Source of the DNA: Bacteroidota bacterium
Lineage (GTDB): Bacteria > Bacteroidota > Bacteroidia > Bacteroidales > WCHB1-69
Length of the DNA stretch: 64,000 nt
Assembly (NCBI GenBank): GCA_029570835.1
Contig: JAKPTX010000205.1
Location: forward strand, 44,947 to 108,946
Direction of reading: 5' to 3'
This document shows, piece after piece, positions 61,088 through 64,000 of the stretch. A model generated the notes under the pieces. The model did no database searches, was not told the DNA's origin, and saw nothing but the letters and a program-made list of their open reading frames with translations. Position 1 is the first letter of the stretch; each line of letters begins with the position of its first letter. Position numbers and translations under genes: made by a program.

Positions 61088-61129
61088 ATTACGAATTAGA
61101 CCTCCCCTAGCCCCTCCAAAGGAGGGGAA
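61088..61129. repeat. 42-bp dispersed repeat, copy 2
   Basis: Identical to 56366-56407, including the CCCCTCC/GGAGGGG hairpin. Confidence 0.85.
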
Positions 61130-61188
61130 TTAATTATCCCTCAGACATAAAATTTTTTGTCATTTGTCTGTATATTAAAAAATTGTTG

Positions 61189-61196
61189 TATCTTTG
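61189..61196 (+). promoter_or_regulatory. -7 promoter element for candidate small RNA
   Basis: Reads TATCTTTG, with a TTTG motif 22 nt upstream at about the -33 position. It would start transcription about 61203, at the base of a long hairpin. Confidence 0.6.
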
Positions 61197-61202
61197 CAGC
61201 AC

Positions 61203-61270
61203 GGAATAGTCGCTTAGTCTGAGAGTGTGGGTTGTATTCCCACAAGGCAGGATTAGGCGGCTATTCTTTT
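61203..61270 (+). ncRNA. Candidate structured small RNA, about 68 nt
   Basis: A 16-bp stem (61204-61219 with 61251-61266), fully paired with three G-U wobbles, carries an internal loop and an upper hairpin TGTGGG/CCCACA with a 7-nt loop (61226-61244), followed by TTTT. It is preceded at the right spacing by a TATCTTTG box. It superficially resembles a tRNA arm but lacks a T arm, so it is not a tRNA. No known family recognised. Confidence 0.55.
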
Positions 61271-61410
61271 ATACCTACCACTTTAAATTTAGAATTTAGA
61301 ATTTAAAATTTAGCTACAATGTGATGTAATTATTTGACATTCAATTAATTGGAAAAGAAAGAAATTCAATTTTCAATTTTCTAGTAATTCGTAATTCGTA
61401 ATTGAAAAAA

Positions 61411-61488
61411 CTTTCGACTTTCGACTTTTAATTACTTTCGCCTTCCGACTTTCGACTTTTTATACTATTTTTGTTGTGTGAATTAGAT
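61411..61488. repeat. TTTCGAC repeat plus 37-bp motif, copy 1
   Basis: Short tandem TTTCGAC units followed by a motif of about 37 bp (CGACTTTTTATACTATTTTTG then TTGTGTGAATTAGAT). A similar motif is at 62051-62112. The two copies bracket the MNT/HEPN remnant region. Confidence 0.6.
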
Positions 61489-61536
61489 ATTTGTGAATTG
61501 CAATGAAAAGAGAATCATATACTTAATTAAATTTTG

Positions 61537-61544
61537 TATATTTG
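61537..61544 (+). promoter_or_regulatory. -7 promoter element for MNT gene
   Basis: TATATTTG lies only 4 nt before the ATG of the nucleotidyltransferase, so the mRNA would have nearly no leader. Confidence 0.5.
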
Positions 61545-61548
61545 CACC

Positions 61549-61839
61549 ATGTCAAGTACTGAGATAAAAAATATTATTTTAGAGTTTTTAAAACCGTATA
61601 ACCCGCTGTTTATCGGTTTGTTTGGCTCCTATGCAAGAAACGAACAGACTGATAATAGTGATATTGACATCCTTGTATCTTTCCAAAATGGAATCTCTTT
61701 GCTGCAACTTATTCGATTGGAAAATGAACTATCTGCCAGGCTCGGACATAAGGTTGACCTGATTACTGTTGGAGCGATTAAGAATAAACGTATAAAAAAC
61801 AATATTTTAAATGACCTTCAAATACTCTTTCAGGCATGA
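61549..61839 (+). CDS. MNT-domain nucleotidyltransferase, 96 aa
   Basis: Minimal nucleotidyltransferase of the MntA/antitoxin type. GLFGSYARNEQTDNSDIDILVSF carries the GSx10DxD catalytic pattern and the later KVDLITVGAI strand has the third acidic residue. These proteins pair with HEPN toxins in HEPN/MNT toxin-antitoxin systems. Here the partner that should follow, overlapping by ATGA, stops after 13 codons. The start at 61549 is chosen over an upstream ATG (61534) because the TATATTTG box lies in between. Confidence 0.88.
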   Translation: MSSTEIKNIILEFLKPYNPLFIGLFGSYARNEQTDNSDIDILVSFQNGISLLQLIRLENELSARLGHKVDLITVGAIKNKRIKNNILNDLQILFQA

Positions 61840-61877
61840 AAGATGATCTAGCATTCATTGAACATATTGATAAATAA
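61836..61877 (+). pseudogene. HEPN toxin remnant, 13 codons
   Basis: Begins MKDDLAFIEHIDK then a stop. It overlaps the MNT stop by ATGA, the usual HEPN/MNT coupling, and its opening matches a HEPN (DUF86-like) N-terminus such as KDDLxFLEHI. No in-frame or shifted continuation of the HEPN domain was found downstream, so it is a truncated remnant. Confidence 0.65.
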
Positions 61878-62173
61878 GCAATTTCTACCAATACGCTGTC
61901 AAACACAATGAAGGATGCCCATTCTATTACAGAAGGGGAATCCAATTACGAATCACGCTTTTACAAGGAAGAAGGTAGAAGGTAGAAGGTGGAATTTATT
62001 TACATCAATTTGATTATCAACTCATTGTATTATATATGCAAAAAATACAGATTTCGACTTTCGACTTTCGACTTTCGACTTTTTTTTACTATTTTTGTTG
62101 CGTAAAGTAGATGTTAGCGGGCATTGTAGGACGACCAACAAGACAGTCCCAATATCATAATAGAATAAACCAA
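61878..62173. other. Intergenic repeat zone, no gene seen
   Basis: About 300 bp with short tandem repeats (GTAGAAG near 61965-61987), the second TTTCGAC array with 37-bp motif (62051-62112) and a GTTAGCGGGC motif at 62113. Confidence 0.5.
62051..62112. repeat. TTTCGAC repeat plus 37-bp motif, copy 2
   Basis: Four TTTCGAC units, then CGAC, a T8 run, ACTATTTTTGTTGCGT and AAAGTAGAT, similar to the motif at 61453-61488. Confidence 0.6.
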
Positions 62174-62737
62174 ATGAATATAATATTCTTTGAAAATCAA
62201 TATAAATTCAGAGAGTGGCTAGAAAACAACCACGATAAAGTATCGGAATTAATTGTAGGTATTTACAAGGTTGATAGTGGCAAGTCATCAATGTCGTGGT
62301 CTGAGTCGGTAGACCAAGCTTTATGCTTCGGTTGGATAGATGGTGTTAGAAACACGATTAATAAGGAAAGTTACAGCATACGATTTACACCCAGAAAACC
62401 TAATAGCATTTGGAGTGCTATCAACATAAAAAAAGTCGAAGCATTGACAAATGCAGGACTTATGAAACCTGAGGGATTAAAAGCATTTGTCTTACGAAAA
62501 GACGAAAAGTCTAAAATATACTCACATGAGACAGAAATTATAGAGTTTTCAACTGACTTTATACACCAATTCAAACAAAATAAAATAGCATGGGAATTTT
62601 TCCAAAAGCAACCTCCATCATATCGAAAAGTAATGACTCATTGGATAATGAGTGCCAAACAAGAAAAAACAAGACAATCACGACTGGAAAAAACAATAAC
62701 TGCAAGTGAACTACAAAATCGATTAAAAATATTATAA
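62174..62737 (+). CDS. YdeI/OmpD-associated-like protein, 187 aa
   Basis: Starts at the ATG of MNIIFFENQYKFREWLENNHD; the longer upstream frame (from 62111) crosses a GTTAGC cassette-like boundary. ELIVGIYKVDSGKSSMSWSESVDQALCFGWIDG and IRFTPRKPNSIWSAINIKKVE are the family motifs of YdeI/OmdA bacteriocin-protection proteins. Function in the cell is not firmly known; in E. coli YdeI relatives are linked to stress and polymyxin resistance. It is the only gene between two cassette-like boundaries, as in an integron cassette. Confidence 0.85.
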   Translation: MNIIFFENQYKFREWLENNHDKVSELIVGIYKVDSGKSSMSWSESVDQALCFGWIDGVRNTINKESYSIRFTPRKPNSIWSAINIKKVEALTNAGLMKPEGLKAFVLRKDEKSKIYSHETEIIEFSTDFIHQFKQNKIAWEFFQKQPPSYRKVMTHWIMSAKQEKTRQSRLEKTITASELQNRLKIL

Positions 62738-62755
62738 ATAAAAAGAACAACGACC

Positions 62756-62886
62756 CGCTAACAAGCGCTATAGTTAATTGCCATTTCAGAGTATATCTCA
62801 AGTTTTCAGATCTTAATAAAGTTTTGTGTCGCTTGATAGGGAAGTGCTTCGAAACTGGCAACTAACCATAGCGCCGACCGTTAGCA
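62756..62886. repeat. attC-like recombination site
   Basis: Outer core GCTAAC (62757-62762) pairs with GTTAGC (62880-62885). Inside, GCGCTAT-a-GTTA-a-TTGCC (62765-62782) pairs with 62857-62874, leaving two A-C mismatches as in the extrahelical bases of integron attC sites. The loop between is about 74 nt. It separates the YdeI and NUDIX genes. Confidence 0.7.
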
Positions 62887-62911
62887 CAAATAAAAAACTG
62901 CACCTTAACAT

Positions 62912-63550
62912 ATGCAAAATCAAGAGAATAATCTATTAGAAAGTCCCTGGTTAAAATGGGCAATTGAACTTCAATTTATAGCTCAAGCTGGATTGACATA
63001 CTCAAAAGACTCTTTTGACTTGAAACGATTTGAAAGGATTAGAGAAATTTCAGCTGAAATTATGAGCATGAAATCAGGTTTAAGTATGGAACTTGTTCAA
63101 GACTTGTTTTGCAATGAAACAGGTTTCCAAACACCAAAATTAGATACACGAGCAGCAATTTTCCAGAACGATAAGATATTACTTGTAAAAGAAATTAGTG
63201 GTAAATGGTCCTTGCCTGGTGGATGGGTTGATGTAAATGAATCGATAAAATCCAACATTATTAAAGAAGTAAAAGAAGAATCTGGCTTTAACGCTATTCC
63301 TGTAAAATTGATTGCACTCCAAGACAGGAATAAGCATAATCGTCCTTTATATGCTTATGGAATCTGTAAGGTCTTTGTATTATGTGAAATTACTGACGGA
63401 GAGTTTGCTCCAAATATAGAAACTTCAGAACGAGGTTTTTTTGATTTGGATAACTTGCCTTTGCTTGCAACAGAAAAGAACAATAAAGAACAAATAGAAT
63501 TATGTTTTCAAGCTTTTCATTCGGACAATTGGGAGACTATCTTCGAATAA
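62912..63550 (+). CDS. NUDIX hydrolase with N-terminal domain, 212 aa
   Basis: The N-terminal NUDIX_N-like domain (about residues 1-65, SPWLKWAIELQFIAQAGLTYSKDSFD) precedes the NUDIX box GGWVDVNESIKSNIIKEVKEESGF, which follows GX5EX7REUXEEXGU with the Arg replaced by Lys. Such proteins hydrolyse ADP-ribose or similar nucleoside diphosphates. It starts 26 bp after the attC-like site and is followed by further cassette-type repeats, consistent with a gene cassette. Confidence 0.9.
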   Translation: MQNQENNLLESPWLKWAIELQFIAQAGLTYSKDSFDLKRFERIREISAEIMSMKSGLSMELVQDLFCNETGFQTPKLDTRAAIFQNDKILLVKEISGKWSLPGGWVDVNESIKSNIIKEVKEESGFNAIPVKLIALQDRNKHNRPLYAYGICKVFVLCEITDGEFAPNIETSERGFFDLDNLPLLATEKNNKEQIELCFQAFHSDNWETIFE

Positions 63551-64000
63551 TTCTATTTTTTAAGATATATAAAAAATATCTGCACCTGGATATGTTCTGC
63601 AAGGTGAAGGTTAACAATTACTTGTGCTAACACGGACGGTATAATTAATAAACTCGTCACGGTTTTTGCGGGGGCAGTACTACCTTGATAAATGATTGCC
63701 CGGTGGTTATACCCAGATTCCCGCCAGTGCTAAAAGAAAGTTTCAGCAACCGGGGATAATAACCAGCTCGCATTTACCATTGTACCGCGACACTGCGCCG
63801 CTAGCATAAATCAAACTTTTGTAACCGGAAATAAGAACTGGCTCGCATTCACATTTCGTAGCGCGACCGCTCATAGCTCTTAATAAAACTTACTGCCAGA
63901 CGGCAAAAACACGTGCCGGCTTCGCTCCATTACGCCTCTGATACATTGTCAAGTAGAAGAGAAATCCCGCCCACCGGCTTCAGTCGACTCAGCACCGTTT
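63551..64000. other. Cassette-end repeats, no gene seen
   Basis: About 450 bp with a TTGTGCTAAC motif (63621-63630) resembling an attC R'' half, a tandem repeat of about 75-bp units (63722-63870) and further G/C-rich inverted repeats. No coding sequence is evident to the right edge of the window. Confidence 0.55.
63722..63870. repeat. Degenerate 75-bp tandem repeat
   Basis: Two units of about 75 bp; AACCGG occurs at 63747 and 63822, each followed by an AAGAAC- or AATAACC-type segment and GCTCGCATT. Each contains a GCTAA or GCTAGC motif near its start. Confidence 0.6.

Noticed and set aside
61203..61266. tRNA-like fold with a GTA anticodon-like loop
   Set aside because: Acceptor-like and anticodon-like stems are present but there is no T arm and the paired 16-bp stem is continuous, so it is not a tRNA.
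56732..62112. CRISPR-like arrays (ACTTCTT and TTTCGAC tandem units)
   Set aside because: Units are 7 bp without spacers; these are simple sequence repeats.

Overview
The window looks like part of an AT-rich chromosome from an anaerobic or facultative Bacteroidota, most likely Bacteroidales. The evidence is repeated -7 boxes of the form TAnnTTTG with AT-rich leaders lacking strong Shine-Dalgarno sequences, a tyrosine ammonia-lyase close to that of Flavobacterium flexirubin clusters, the zapA / 6S RNA / rny order, an 1093-residue SecA, DUF1573 and DUF2851 proteins, and RmuC and YebC of Bacteroidota type. I cannot name a genus from the sequence alone.

Layout. 1-10.4 kb is mostly housekeeping on the minus strand: ECF sigma factor, a C-terminal-half transketolase, an outer-membrane barrel, then (plus strand) a dihydroorotate-dehydrogenase-like flavoprotein with a 52-residue rubredoxin, then a glycosyltransferase, secA, lpxC and lpxD. 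At 10.5 kb is tRNA-Ser(GCT). 11.6-35.0 kb is one long plus-strand operon behind a single TATCTTTG promoter: an aryl-polyene/flexirubin-type pigment cluster. It encodes tyrosine ammonia-lyase, a ketoreductase, three Cys-containing ketosynthases, a Cys-less chain-length-factor-like partner, a short ketosynthase-like protein, two acyl carrier proteins, hot-dog proteins, a thioesterase, acyltransferases, a LolA-like carrier, an MMPL exporter fused to an acyltransferase, a glycosyltransferase, a desaturase-like FAD oxidoreductase, an aryl-acid ligase and two putative B12-type radical SAM enzymes. The dialkylresorcinol genes (darA/darB) of true flexirubin clusters are not visible. 35.1-45.1 kb holds a sulfur-transfer multidomain flavoprotein, a macrodomain-like protein, RmuC, a single-chain type IIG restriction-modification enzyme and a thioredoxin-like lipoprotein.

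45.1-50.6 kb is tmRNA (ssrA, minus strand) with a 5.1-kb integrated element in its 5' end, bounded by 26-bp direct repeats. The element carries a tyrosine recombinase, an excisionase-like HTH protein behind a palindromic operator, a filamentous-phage-type replication protein and several unknown small genes. Its right junction forms an intrinsic terminator from the tmRNA 5' fragment plus element DNA, and a promoter-like box inside the left end is placed to drive the displaced tmRNA.

50.6-59.7 kb returns to minus-strand housekeeping genes: two DUF1573 proteins, aroQ, a DivIC/FtsB-like protein, rny, 6S RNA, zapA, a coiled-coil protein, DUF2851, tcdA, miaA, a pRiA4b ORF-3-like protein and yebC. 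From 59.8 kb the DNA becomes accessory and repeat-rich: a thioredoxin-like protein, a candidate hairpin RNA, an MNT nucleotidyltransferase with a broken HEPN partner, and cassette-like YdeI and NUDIX genes separated by a foldable attC-like site. Several dispersed intergenic repeat families occur across the window.
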